A stretch of 64,000 bases of DNA from an uncultured Eggerthella sp. (GTDB lineage: Bacteria; Actinomycetota; Coriobacteriia; Coriobacteriales; Eggerthellaceae). The stretch lies in NCBI GenBank assembly GCA_937998355.1, contig CALLDI010000010.1, positions 1 through 64,000 of the forward strand. Direction: 5' to 3'. Within the stretch, counting starts at the first letter, position 1. Each line of letters starts with the position of its first letter. Position numbers and translations under genes: made by a program. Shown one piece after another: positions 54,241-63,007 of this stretch. A model generated the notes under the pieces. The model did not search any database and was not told where the DNA came from. It was given only the letters and a program-made list of their open reading frames with translations.

Positions 54241-56333
54241 GTAACACAATAGCGAGGACGCGCACGGACGGAGTCGCGCCGCAGAGTGCGACACGCGCGA
54301 CATGCGAGACCGCCACGCCTGCCGTGAAATTCTGCGGCATCACCTGCGTCGAAGACGCGCAGGCAGCGAACCGCCTGCAGCCCGACTATGTGGGGCTCGT
54401 GTTCTGGCCGCGCAGCAAGCGTGCGGTCGATGCTGATGCCGCACGCGCCATCCGCGCTGCGCTCGATAAGAGCATCGCCGCGGTGGGCGTGTTCGTCGAC
54501 GAAAAAGCGCACGCCATCGCGCGCCTTGCTGAAGCATGCATCATCCAAGTCGCCCAGTTGCACGGCAACGAGGATGACGCGTTCATCACCGAACTGCGCG
54601 CGCTCGTTCCTGAACTGGAAATATGGCAAGCATTCGAGGTCGAGCGCGCCGAAGATATCGCAGCAGCGAACGCTTCTGCAGCCGACCTGGTGCTGCTAGA
54701 TGGCGGCAAGGGCGAGGGCCGCGCTTTCCCCTGGGAGCTGCTGGATCGCATGGAGCGCCCCTTCGCGCTGGCCGGTGGGCTTTCGCCGCAGAATGTCGGC
54801 GCCGCGCTTTCCGCGTGCCAGCCCCTCATCGTGGATGTGTCGAGCGGCATCGAAGCGCCTGTGCGAGACGCGAGCGCTGACACGAACGGAGACGCGCCGA
54901 TCACGCTCGACACCGCGCGCGCTGCTCCCCGCAAGGATCCCGCAGCCATGGCTGCGTTCATCGAGGCGGTCCGCTCCACCCCCACCGAAGCAGCCGCGAC
55001 CCACCAACCCCCTACCCCCAAAGGAGGAACCAACGTGACCACTAAGACCAACGCGCCCGCCAAGGGCAGCGCGACCGATACCGCAAGCGCGTCCGACATC
55101 GCAAGCGCGCCCGACGCCGCCAGCGCGACGCCGCAAGCCGACGCGCCCCACGAGAACGGACGATTCGGCATTCATGGCGGGCAGTACGTGCCTGAGACGC
55201 TGATGAACGCCGTGAACGAGCTCGAAGAAGCCTACTTCCATTACAAGGACGACCCCGAATTCAAGGCCGAACTGACCGCACTGCTGAACGACTACGCGGG
55301 CCGCCCGTCGCGGCTCTACTTCGCTGAACGCCTGACCAATGAGCTGGGCGGCGCGAAGATCTACCTGAAGCGCGAGGACCTGAACCACACGGGCGCGCAC
55401 AAGATCAACAACGTGCTCGGCCAGGCGCTGCTGGCGAAGAAGATGGGCAAGACACGCCTGATCGCCGAGACCGGCGCGGGCCAGCATGGCGTGGCCACCG
55501 CCACCGCCGCAGCGCTGCTCGACCTGGAGTGCGAGGTGTTCATGGGCCGCGAGGACACCGAGCGCCAGGCGCTCAACGTCTACAAGATGCGTCTGCTGGG
55601 CGCCACCGTTCACCCCGTCGATTCGGGCACCGCGACGCTGAAGGACGCGGTCAGCGAGACCCTGCGCGAGTGGACCAACCGCGTGGACGACACGCACTAC
55701 TGCCTCGGCTCGACCATGGGCCCGCATCCGTTCCCCGTCATCGTGCGCGATTTCCAGTCGGTCATCTCGGCCGAGATCAAGGAACAATGCCTCGAGCGCG
55801 AAGGTCGTCTGCCCGACGTGGTGATGGCCTGCGTGGGCGGCGGGTCGAACGCGATGGGCACGTTCTACAACTTCATCGACGATGCTGAGGTGCGCCTGAT
55901 CGGCTGCGAAGCGGCAGGGCGCGGCATCAACACGTTCGAGACCGCGGCCACTATCTCGACCGGGTCGCTCGGCATCTTCCATGGCATGAAGAGCTACTTC
56001 TGCCAGGACGAATACGGCCAGATCGCGCCCGTCTATTCTATCAGCGCCGGGCTCGATTACCCCGGCATCGGCCCCGAACACGCGATGCTGCACGACACCG
56101 GGCGCGCCGAATACGTCGCCGTGACCGACGACGAAGCGGTCGAGGCGTTCGAGCGCCTGAGCCGCCTGGAGGGCATCATTCCCGCCATCGAAAGTTCGCA
56201 CGCGCTCGCGCATGCCATGAAGATCGCGCCGGACATGGCGCCCGACCAGATCATCGTCGTGACGCTTTCGGGCCGCGGCGACAAGGACTGCGCCGCCATC
56301 GCCCGCTACCGAGGAGAGGACATCCATGAGTAA
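54237..56333 (+). CDS. trpFB: Phosphoribosylanthranilate isomerase / tryptophan synthase beta fusion
   Basis: The 698-residue frame has a TrpF barrel (about 28-245, KFCGIT with Cys33, LLDGGKGEGRAFPWELL with Asp155) and a TrpB domain (about 306-698, with PLP Lys389 in HTGAHKINN and the PLP-phosphate phrase GGGSNAMG). Between them lies a Thr/Ala/Asp/Pro-rich linker (about 247-305). The linker DNA holds AAGGAGG (55021-55027), 7 bases before an in-frame GTG (55035, residue 267), so free TrpB of 432 residues could also be made. The enzyme would catalyse isomerisation and the last step to tryptophan. It overlaps trpC and trpA. Confidence 0.95.
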   Translation: MSNTIARTRTDGVAPQSATRATCETATPAVKFCGITCVEDAQAANRLQPDYVGLVFWPRSKRAVDADAARAIRAALDKSIAAVGVFVDEKAHAIARLAEACIIQVAQLHGNEDDAFITELRALVPELEIWQAFEVERAEDIAAANASAADLVLLDGGKGEGRAFPWELLDRMERPFALAGGLSPQNVGAALSACQPLIVDVSSGIEAPVRDASADTNGDAPITLDTARAAPRKDPAAMAAFIEAVRSTPTEAAATHQPPTPKGGTNVTTKTNAPAKGSATDTASASDIASAPDAASATPQADAPHENGRFGIHGGQYVPETLMNAVNELEEAYFHYKDDPEFKAELTALLNDYAGRPSRLYFAERLTNELGGAKIYLKREDLNHTGAHKINNVLGQALLAKKMGKTRLIAETGAGQHGVATATAAALLDLECEVFMGREDTERQALNVYKMRLLGATVHPVDSGTATLKDAVSETLREWTNRVDDTHYCLGSTMGPHPFPVIVRDFQSVISAEIKEQCLEREGRLPDVVMACVGGGSNAMGTFYNFIDDAEVRLIGCEAAGRGINTFETAATISTGSLGIFHGMKSYFCQDEYGQIAPVYSISAGLDYPGIGPEHAMLHDTGRAEYVAVTDDEAVEAFERLSRLEGIIPAIESSHALAHAMKIAPDMAPDQIIVVTLSGRGDKDCAAIARYRGEDIHE
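55021..55037 (+). promoter_or_regulatory. Internal ribosome binding site and GTG for TrpB
   Basis: AAGGAGG followed after 7 bases by GTG, in frame with TrpB, lies within the TrpF-TrpB linker. It has ideal spacing and matches the other strong sites in the operon, so it may be the remnant or still active start of a once separate trpB. Confidence 0.75.
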
Positions 56334-57126
56334 CGAATCCATTCGCGCTGCCTTCGCTGACGGCAAGGCGTTCATTCCCTTCATCACCTGCGGAGACCCC
56401 GATCTCGAGACCACCTGCGCGCTGGTGCGCGCGTTCGCCGATGCGGGCGCGGCCATCATCGAGCTGGGCATCCCGTTCTCCGATCCGACCGCGGAAGGCC
56501 CGGTCATCCAGGATGCCAACATCCGCTCGCTGGCGGCAGGCACCACCACCGACGACGTGTTCGCGCTGGCGCGCCGCTTGCGCGAGGGGGACGCGGATCA
56601 TACGCCCGTGAAATGCCCGCTCGTCATCATGACGTATGCCAACGTGGTCTTCCATTACGGGACCGAGCGCTTCTGCGAGCGCGCGGCGGCCGCGGGCATC
56701 GACGGGCTGATCCTGCCCGACGTTCCGTTCGAGGAGAAGGGCGATTTCGCCGATGCGTGTCGCTCGCACGGGCTCGCGCTCATCTCGATGATCGCGCCCA
56801 CCTCCGACGAGCGCATCGCCATGATCGCGCGCGAGGCGGAAGGTTTCATCTACCTGGTCAGTTCGCTGGGCGTGACAGGCATGCGCAGTAATTTCACCGC
56901 TGACCTGGGCACCATCGTGGAGAAGATCCGTCGCGTGTCGGACGCGCCCATCGCGATCGGGTTCGGCGTGTCGAATGCGCAGCAGGCGCATGACATGGCG
57001 GCGCTGGCCGATGGCGCGATCATGGGCAGTGCGATCGTCAAGCAGATCGGCGAGCACGGCACGGATGCGCCCGCGGTGCTGGCCCCGTTCGTGCGCGAGA
57101 TCGTCCAAGCGATCGAGGAGAACTGA
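56326..57126 (+). CDS. trpA: Tryptophan synthase alpha chain
   Basis: The 266-residue TIM barrel cleaves indole-3-glycerol phosphate to indole. ELGIPFSDPTAEGPVIQ (catalytic Asp) and LPDVPFEEKG are family blocks, with GFGVSNAQQA near the end. It overlaps trpFB by 8 bases and ends the operon. Its TGA stop is the first three bases of a downstream tandem repeat. Confidence 0.98.
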   Translation: MSNESIRAAFADGKAFIPFITCGDPDLETTCALVRAFADAGAAIIELGIPFSDPTAEGPVIQDANIRSLAAGTTTDDVFALARRLREGDADHTPVKCPLVIMTYANVVFHYGTERFCERAAAAGIDGLILPDVPFEEKGDFADACRSHGLALISMIAPTSDERIAMIAREAEGFIYLVSSLGVTGMRSNFTADLGTIVEKIRRVSDAPIAIGFGVSNAQQAHDMAALADGAIMGSAIVKQIGEHGTDAPAVLAPFVREIVQAIEEN

Positions 57127-57240
57127 CCGCTCGCGTCCTGGCTGGTGAGACTCCCAGCAGCTGACCGCTCGCGTCTTGGTGGACTACAAACAGCTGACCG
57201 CTTGCGTCTTGGTGGACTACAAACAGCTGACCGCTTGTGC
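57124..57240. repeat. 33-nt tandem array at the trpA 3' end
   Basis: Units begin at 57124 (38 bases, diverged), 57162, 57195 and 57228 (partial). They share TGACCGCTTGCGTCTTGG and GACTACAAACAGC. The first TGA is the trpA stop codon. Each unit is 33 bases, a multiple of three. Confidence 0.93.
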
Positions 57241-57271
57241 TCCTGGACGGGTCGAACGCGCTGCAAGACCG

Positions 57272-57471
57272 CTTTTGCAGCGAAATCGCCAAAAAATGCA
57301 AGAGATTTGCGGTTGTATGCACAATCTTGCGATTCCGAAAACCCCGACCTGGGGTTTTCGCATTTTGGGACCTCGAAATCAGCTCGCCATACCCCCAAAT
57401 CACCTCAAATGACGTGATTTTGTGCGTACGAACGCAAATCTCTTGCAAACAACGGCCAAATCGCTGCAAAA
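57272..57471. repeat. Intergenic inverted-arm element, copy D
   Basis: The left arm (57272-57323) reads TTTTGCAGCGA, TGCAAGAGATTTGCGG, GTATGCACA; the right arm (57421-57471) is its inverse with TGTGCGTACGAACGC, AAATCTCTTGCA and TCGCTGCAAAA. Inside, CGAAAACCCC pairs perfectly with GGGGTTTTCG around 5 bases (57336-57360). This is the shortest and best-paired copy, between the convergent trpA and LysR genes. Confidence 0.9.
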
Positions 57472-57493
57472 TCCGCGTGACGAATGCGAACTC

Positions 57494-58378
57494 TCACGCA
57501 AAAGCAGCAGAAAGATAGTTGGATAGGAAGCGCTTGAAATCGCGGGATGCTTCCTTCTCCATGCCGCGCGGCGTGATGGTGAGACGCACGAACCTGCGAA
57601 ACTCATCATCCACCAGCGGAAACCATACGCTCCCTTCGTCGAGCGGGCCCCAGCTGTACTCGGGCCAGAACCCGACGCCCATGCCGAGGCACACCATCTT
57701 GCGCACGACCGAGGGATTCTCGCTCTCGAAGGCGACATGCGGGTGAAAACCGCGCGACGCACAAAGACGATCGCACTGGGGACGAAGTCCCCGCGAGCCT
57801 GCTAGCAGAATGAAGCTTTCCTCGCGCAAGCTGTCGAGGTCGATCGCACGGTGAGACTTCCGGGCACCAGCCTCGGTCTCGAGCAAGTCGCTCGCGCTCG
57901 CGGACGACAGCGCGACGCCGATGCGCTCGGCGAAACCCGCGCCCCGCGGTTGCTTCGTCCACGGCTCGGAAGCGATGATGATATCCGCGAAATCGGGGCG
58001 ATCCTCTTGCGTGACCTTGAACACCACCTCGGGATGATCGACCGAATATTCCGCGATCGCGTCGACCACCAGCACCGATGCCGACTTCATGCAGATGCTG
58101 ATGGTGGCCTGCTCGTTAGCGGAGAGCGCGCGAAGCGCGCTTTCGATGCCGTCGAGCTCTTGCAGCGGCGCGGCGCAGCGATCGCGTAGATACGCACCTT
58201 CGGGAGTCAGGCGGATATTGCGGCCATCGCGTACGAACAGCTGCACGCCCAGCTCATCCTCCAAGCGATGGAGCGCGCGCGTGAGCGCGGGCTGCGCGAT
58301 GGAGAGCTGCTGCGCGGCGTTCGTGACATGCTCGGTCTCGGCCACCGCCATGAAGTATTTGAGCTTGTTCAGATCCAT
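57494..58378 (-). CDS. LysR family transcriptional regulator
   Basis: The 294-residue protein has the N-terminal helix-turn-helix (LNKLKYFMAVAETEHVTNAAQQL, with SIAQPALTRALHRLEDELG) and a C-terminal effector-binding domain. AGGG before ATG 58378 sets the start. Its own promoter carries a T-N11-A palindrome at the transcription start, which fits the autoregulation usual in this family. Its target is not evident; the divergent PQ-loop gene is a candidate. Confidence 0.92.
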   Translation of the reverse strand: MDLNKLKYFMAVAETEHVTNAAQQLSIAQPALTRALHRLEDELGVQLFVRDGRNIRLTPEGAYLRDRCAAPLQELDGIESALRALSANEQATISICMKSASVLVVDAIAEYSVDHPEVVFKVTQEDRPDFADIIIASEPWTKQPRGAGFAERIGVALSSASASDLLETEAGARKSHRAIDLDSLREESFILLAGSRGLRPQCDRLCASRGFHPHVAFESENPSVVRKMVCLGMGVGFWPEYSWGPLDEGSVWFPLVDDEFRRFVRLTITPRGMEKEASRDFKRFLSNYLSAAFA

Positions 58379-58430
58379 TCGCGCCCTGCTTTCTTTCCTC
58401 GCAAACATCGCTTCTTTTCCAAGCAAAATG

Positions 58431-58445
58431 ATACCTTTACGGTAT
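58431..58445. promoter_or_regulatory. T-N11-A palindrome, LysR-type site
   Basis: ATACCTTTACGGTAT has inverted ATACC/GGTAT arms and the T-N11-A form bound by LysR proteins. It lies just downstream of the LysR gene's -10 box. Confidence 0.6.
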
Positions 58446-58473
58446 ATATATTCAACATTATTTATATTGTTAA
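58445..58473 (-). promoter_or_regulatory. Promoter of the LysR gene
   Basis: On the minus strand TTAACA (58468-58473) and TATATA (58445-58450) are 17 bases apart in an AT-rich stretch. The start codon is 67 bases downstream. Confidence 0.6.
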
Positions 58474-58722
58474 TGAATCGATTTCAGCGCGAAAATGAAG
58501 TCAGGAAGCAAAGCGAAATCACGCAAAACAGCACCGCACGCATGGTGCGACCATTAAGGCGCGGTCGAGCTTGAAGTGCGCGAGGGGCACCCAGCAAGAA
58601 TGGCGCGAGCGAAATGCACGAGGTGCGTTCAGCAGAAAGCACGCGGCGCACTCGACAGGAAACACGTGAGCGCGAAATGGCGCGGAACGTACGCACGAAG
58701 ACGAAAGGAAGCGACCTGACCT
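58474..58722. other. Spacer between LysR promoter and PQ-loop gene
   Basis: This is the rest of the 344-base divergent gap. GAAAGGAAG lies before the PQ-loop gene start. No further feature is visible. Confidence 0.4.
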
Positions 58723-59166
58723 ATGTTCTTAGCGGAGATCTTGGAAGCGGGAATGCTGGTGTGCTTCGGCCTCTCGTGGCCGATGAACGCGTGGAAAGCC
58801 TACAAGGCGCGAACCGCGGCAGGCACCAGTTGGCAGTTCCTCGCGCTGATCTGCCTGGGGTACGGATGCGGTGTGGCGGCGAAGTTCTCGCTCGGCGCCA
58901 TCAACTGGGTGGTGGGCGTCTACCTGCTGAACTGCGTGTTCCTTGCCATCAACTGGGCGGTCTACTTCCGCAACCGTCGCCTGGATGCTGAACGCTCCGC
59001 GAAATTCGCGAAGAGCGCACAGGCCGAAGCGAAGCGAGAGATCGAAAGGGAGACCGAAAGCAAGATCGAAAACGAGCAGGTCATGAGCGCGGAAACAGGA
59101 GACTTAGCCGCTGTCTTCACATCGCGCGTGATGAAGCATTCTTGTCGTACGTCCTACCAAGAATGA
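58723..59166 (+). CDS. PQ-loop/SemiSWEET-like small membrane protein
   Basis: The 147-residue product has three hydrophobic helices (about 4-22, 36-56 and 62-82) and the phrase GLSWPMNAWKAYKARTAAGTS, close to the PQ-loop pattern of SemiSWEET-like transporters. The C-terminal about 60 residues are a charged soluble tail. Whether it transports sugar is unknown. ATG 58723 has GAAAGGAAG about 12 bases upstream, longer than usual, so the start is less sure. It is divergent from the LysR gene. Confidence 0.7.
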   Translation: MFLAEILEAGMLVCFGLSWPMNAWKAYKARTAAGTSWQFLALICLGYGCGVAAKFSLGAINWVVGVYLLNCVFLAINWAVYFRNRRLDAERSAKFAKSAQAEAKREIERETESKIENEQVMSAETGDLAAVFTSRVMKHSCRTSYQE

Positions 59167-59258
59167 ATCGAGCATCCGTGTACGATTGCGCTGCGAACCA
59201 AATTTGAACGTCTTTGAAAAGGGCAGTTTCGCTTCCGGGCGCGCGGCACACTCGCTCC

Positions 59259-61196
59259 CTAGCGCGCGGCAGCTTCGCTCGGCTCGAGCGCGGGCGTGTA
59301 TTCGACCACGGTTGCCATGAGCGCGCGCACCACGTCGCTTCGGCTGATGGTGCCCTGCAGCTTGCCTGCCTCCACCACGGGCACCTTCTTGATGCGCTTG
59401 CTCGCCAGCAGCGCGCACACGTCGTCGATCGAGGTGGTCTTGCTCACCGAGACGATCTGGCGCGTGGCGATGTCCATCACGTTCGCGGAGAGCGCGTCGG
59501 CGAAACGCTCGTCGAAATTGCGCAGGTCACGCAGCATCGCCAGGCTGCTCGCCAGGTTCAGAGCGGGCTCGTCCTGCTTACCGATGGCAGCCAGCACGTC
59601 ACCATCCGACACGAAACCGACCACGGCATCGTTGGCGTCGACCACGGGAAGTCCGCTGGTCTTGCGCTCGATCAGGCGCTCCATCACCTCGCGCACGGTC
59701 GCGGTGGCGAGCACCACGTAGGGCGCCTTCATCACGGATGCTACGGTGATGGGCTCAGCCGGCGCAATTGCCACCTCTTCGACCTGGGTCGGAAGGGGTG
59801 CAGCGCCCTCTTCGGCACGCATCGCATGGCGCTTGCGAGCGTAGACGAACGCGACGATGAGGCCGATCAGCGCGATGGCGCTGGCCACGGCCACGGCGCC
59901 CGAGAAGCCTTTGGCCTGCGCAGCATTCGCCGCCGCTCCCCCGGCCTGCGCGCTGCCCGCGATGCCGGAAAGGATGCCGATCAGCAGCGAGGGGCCGATG
60001 GAAGCCGCGATCTGGATGAACGTGTTGAGGATGGCCACGCCATGCGGGTACTCGTCGGGTGGAAGGGTTTGCAGACCCGCCGTTTGCGCAGGTGAGAAGA
60101 TGAATCCGAGGCCGCCGTAAACCACGATCGACGCGCCCAGCACGCCTAGCAGCGAGAACGCCGGCGACACCAGGCAGACCGTGATCTGGCCGACCGCGAT
60201 CAGGCAGAAGCCCGCCGGCAGCAGCGGCCAGCAGCCGTGCTTGTCGTAGATGCGGCCGCTCACCAGCGACGTGCCGGCGTTCACGAGAATGGGAGCGAGC
60301 AGCAGCGCGCCGGCCAGGAACGCCGTGGTGCCGAGCGCGCCTTCGAAGTAGAGCGGCAAGAGCACGCTCATGGAGAACGACGTGAGCATCGCCACGATCA
60401 TGAGCACGCAGATGGGCGCGAACAGCGGGTTCTTCAGCGGCCGCAAGTTCAGCAGCGGGTTGTCGATGCGGAACTGGCGCACCACGAAGCCAGCCAGGAT
60501 CGCGATGCCCGCCACGAGGAAGCACACGGCAGATGCGGGCGACGCCATGATGCTCGAGAGGCCCTGGACCAGGGAGAACAGACCGAGCGCGGAGAGCACG
60601 ACCGACAGGACGTCGAGCTTGATGGGGCGCGGTTCGGCGATGTTGCGGATGCAGAACGCGCCCGCGATGCCGAGGATGAAGATGATGACGACCGGCGGCA
60701 GGAAGATCGCGCGCCACCCCAGCGACGTGACCATGATACCGCTGACCACGGGCGCGAACGCCGGGCCGAACGTGATCATGCAGCTGCCGATGGCCAGGTA
60801 GGTGCCCATCTTCGTCTTGGGCGCGACCGCGAGCACGGTGCTCATCATGGTCGGGATGAAGATGCCGGTGCCGATGGCCTGGACCAGGCGTGCGGCAAGG
60901 AACAGCGGCCACGTGGGCGCGAGCAGCGCCGCGGCCAGGCCGAACGCCAGGAAGCCGACCGCCATGAGGAAGAGCGTTCGCAAACGCAGGCGGCGGTTCA
61001 AGAACGCCGTGATGGTGACGACGATGGCCGTGACGATCATGTAGCCGGTCACGAGCCACTGCGCCATGTTCGCGTCGATCGAGAATTCGCCCATGATGCT
61101 GATGAGCGCGACGTTGACGGTGTTCTCGTTGAACGAGGCGACGAAGGCACTGCCGTAAAGCACGGCGAGCATGGGAATGACGTTTCGGATGTTCAT
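59259..61196 (-). CDS. MFS transporter with C-terminal CBS pair (second copy)
   Basis: The 645-residue protein has the same layout as that at 10949-12844: a DHA2-type MFS domain (about 1-470, SFNENTVNVALISIMGEFSIDANMAQWLVTGYM, with the motif C-like GSCMITFGPAFAPVVSGI) and two CBS domains (about 500-640, APYVVLATATVREVMERLIE and RIKKVPVVEAGKLQG). The two are clearly paralogous although not recent duplicates. The loop between the domains is Ala/Pro-rich. AGGAGA before ATG 61196 sets the start. The substrate is unknown; CBS domains suggest nucleotide sensing. Confidence 0.86.
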   Translation of the reverse strand: MNIRNVIPMLAVLYGSAFVASFNENTVNVALISIMGEFSIDANMAQWLVTGYMIVTAIVVTITAFLNRRLRLRTLFLMAVGFLAFGLAAALLAPTWPLFLAARLVQAIGTGIFIPTMMSTVLAVAPKTKMGTYLAIGSCMITFGPAFAPVVSGIMVTSLGWRAIFLPPVVIIFILGIAGAFCIRNIAEPRPIKLDVLSVVLSALGLFSLVQGLSSIMASPASAVCFLVAGIAILAGFVVRQFRIDNPLLNLRPLKNPLFAPICVLMIVAMLTSFSMSVLLPLYFEGALGTTAFLAGALLLAPILVNAGTSLVSGRIYDKHGCWPLLPAGFCLIAVGQITVCLVSPAFSLLGVLGASIVVYGGLGFIFSPAQTAGLQTLPPDEYPHGVAILNTFIQIAASIGPSLLIGILSGIAGSAQAGGAAANAAQAKGFSGAVAVASAIALIGLIVAFVYARKRHAMRAEEGAAPLPTQVEEVAIAPAEPITVASVMKAPYVVLATATVREVMERLIERKTSGLPVVDANDAVVGFVSDGDVLAAIGKQDEPALNLASSLAMLRDLRNFDERFADALSANVMDIATRQIVSVSKTTSIDDVCALLASKRIKKVPVVEAGKLQGTISRSDVVRALMATVVEYTPALEPSEAAAR

Positions 61197-61431
61197 GGTC
61201 TCTCCTGCTGGTGGTGCAGATGCGCAGCCGCAGGAGCGTGAGGACGCGAGCAGCCGCACAACTGGACTTACGTTGGAAAACTACTCGTTGCTTGAGGCCG
61301 ATTGTAAGAAAACATGCGCGCGTGCGGGCGCGACGCTTACGCGAATGGTGGGCACGAAAACAGGAGCGGCGGATGCGGAACGGGTGCCGTTGAAGGTGGC
61401 GCGGGTGACGCGTTTTTGGTTAAATGCATCT

Positions 61432-62868
61432 ATGAGAACTGAACGCGACAACGAACGCCGCACCGCGCACGCTGAAGCTGCCTGCGAACGCACTATGGCG
61501 CCTGCCGCCCGCGATGCTGCCGCACGCACGAGCGCGAACGAGACCACGAGCTCCCGCGGCACGTTCGCACGCGATGTCGCCGCGCGCGCATCGTCGCATC
61601 GTGCGCTGCTGGTGATCGTGGCCATCGCGATCGTCTTCACCGCCTCCACCCTGCGCTCCACCCTCACCTCGATGGGCGCGCTCACCGTGTGGGTGCAGAA
61701 CGATCTTATGCTCTCATCAGGCGCGATGGGCATGGTCACCACGCTACCGCTGCTCGCGTTCGCCGCCTCGGCCATCTTCATGAACAAGATCTCGGAGCGC
61801 TTCGGCAACAGCCGCGCGCTCGCCATCGGCTGCGCCGCCATCGCGGTGGGCATCGTCTGGCGATCGTACGGCGGCGACGCGGGGCTGTTCGGCGGCACCG
61901 TCCTTCTGGGCGTAGGCATCTCGGCAGGCAACGTGCTCTTGCCCGCGGTCGTGCGCGAGCGCTTTCCCCTGCGCGTCGGCGTGATGACCGCGCTCTACAC
62001 CACCACGATGAGCCTGTTCGCCGGAGGCGCAGCGGGCCTTTCATCAGGCCTGATGGAATCGATCGGCGATTGGCGCACGATCCTTGTCGGGGTCGCGCCG
62101 CTGGCCGCCATCGGCGCGGTGCTGTGGGTGGTCGTGCGCTGCTTGACCAACCGCGCTGGCGAAGGCGACAAACGCGGCACCGTTCGCCCGCCCGTGAACG
62201 CGAGCGACAACTCATCGGCCACCACGAGCGCGAACGAAGGTCGCTCCCGCGCCCCGCGCAAGGGTCTCGGCCTCTTCAGCGCACACATCATGAAAAGTCC
62301 GATCACCTGGTGGATCACCGGGTTGTTCGGCGTGCAGTCGATCCTGTTCTACGCCATGGTTGCGTGGCTGCCCTCCATCCTCGGAGCGGCCGGCGTGAGC
62401 GCGAGCGCCATCACTACGTGCGTGACGCTCTTTCCGATCGTGGGCATCCCCTGCACGCTCTTCCTCCCGATGATCGCGCAGCGCTTGAAGCGCCAACGCC
62501 TGCTGGGCGCCACGATCGGCCTGCTGGTGTTCCTGGGCGTGGCCGCGCTCTTCTTCGTACGCACCGACGAGGCCGCTATCGCGGCGGTCACGCTGGTAGG
62601 CTTCGCGCTGGGCGGCCCGTTCTGCCTGTGCATGTTCTACTTCGGCGTGCGCACCGAAGACCCCGACGACGCCGCGAAGCTCTCGAGCTTATCGCAGACC
62701 TTCGGCTATCTGATGGCCGCGCTCGGACCCGCGTGCCTCGGCCTGATCGTCGACCTGACGGGTTCGTGGTTCGTGCCGCTTACCATCATGCTGGTGCTGG
62801 GCGCGATCCTGACCGTGTGCGGTTGGAAGACCGGCGCGGGCACCATCCCCGCACCCACCGATCAGTAA
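61432..62868 (+). CDS. MFS transporter, CynX/NimT type
   Basis: The 478-residue protein has 12 hydrophobic segments starting about residue 58 (RALLVIVAIAIVFTASTLRS), the pattern LTSMGALTVWVQNDLMLSSGAMGMVTTLPLLAF and GVGISAGNVLLPAVVRERFP typical of the CynX/NimT group, which moves cyanate, 2-nitroimidazole or other small anions. An unusually long polar N-terminal part (about 55 residues, Arg/Ala/Thr-rich) precedes the first helix, so the real start may be further downstream. It is divergent from the MFS-CBS gene. Confidence 0.85.
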   Translation: MRTERDNERRTAHAEAACERTMAPAARDAAARTSANETTSSRGTFARDVAARASSHRALLVIVAIAIVFTASTLRSTLTSMGALTVWVQNDLMLSSGAMGMVTTLPLLAFAASAIFMNKISERFGNSRALAIGCAAIAVGIVWRSYGGDAGLFGGTVLLGVGISAGNVLLPAVVRERFPLRVGVMTALYTTTMSLFAGGAAGLSSGLMESIGDWRTILVGVAPLAAIGAVLWVVVRCLTNRAGEGDKRGTVRPPVNASDNSSATTSANEGRSRAPRKGLGLFSAHIMKSPITWWITGLFGVQSILFYAMVAWLPSILGAAGVSASAITTCVTLFPIVGIPCTLFLPMIAQRLKRQRLLGATIGLLVFLGVAALFFVRTDEAAIAAVTLVGFALGGPFCLCMFYFGVRTEDPDDAAKLSSLSQTFGYLMAALGPACLGLIVDLTGSWFVPLTIMLVLGAILTVCGWKTGAGTIPAPTDQ

Positions 62869-63007
62869 CCCCCGCTTCGTGCACGGCCGCGCTGCGAGCC
62901 GCGACACCGCACAGAAACCACACGAACACTGGTGAACTTGAACGTCGCGGCATCCCGCGCACAGAAGTGCGCGAATCGTTCACGAACCCGCAAATGCCCG
63001 CAAGAAG

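Noticed and set aside
52153..54303. A 716-codon open frame opposite trpD-trpC
   Set aside because: Shadow of GC-rich coding sequence; both trp genes on the plus strand are certain.
54696..56549. A 617-codon open frame opposite trpFB
   Set aside because: Composition typical of an antisense frame; no recognisable domain.
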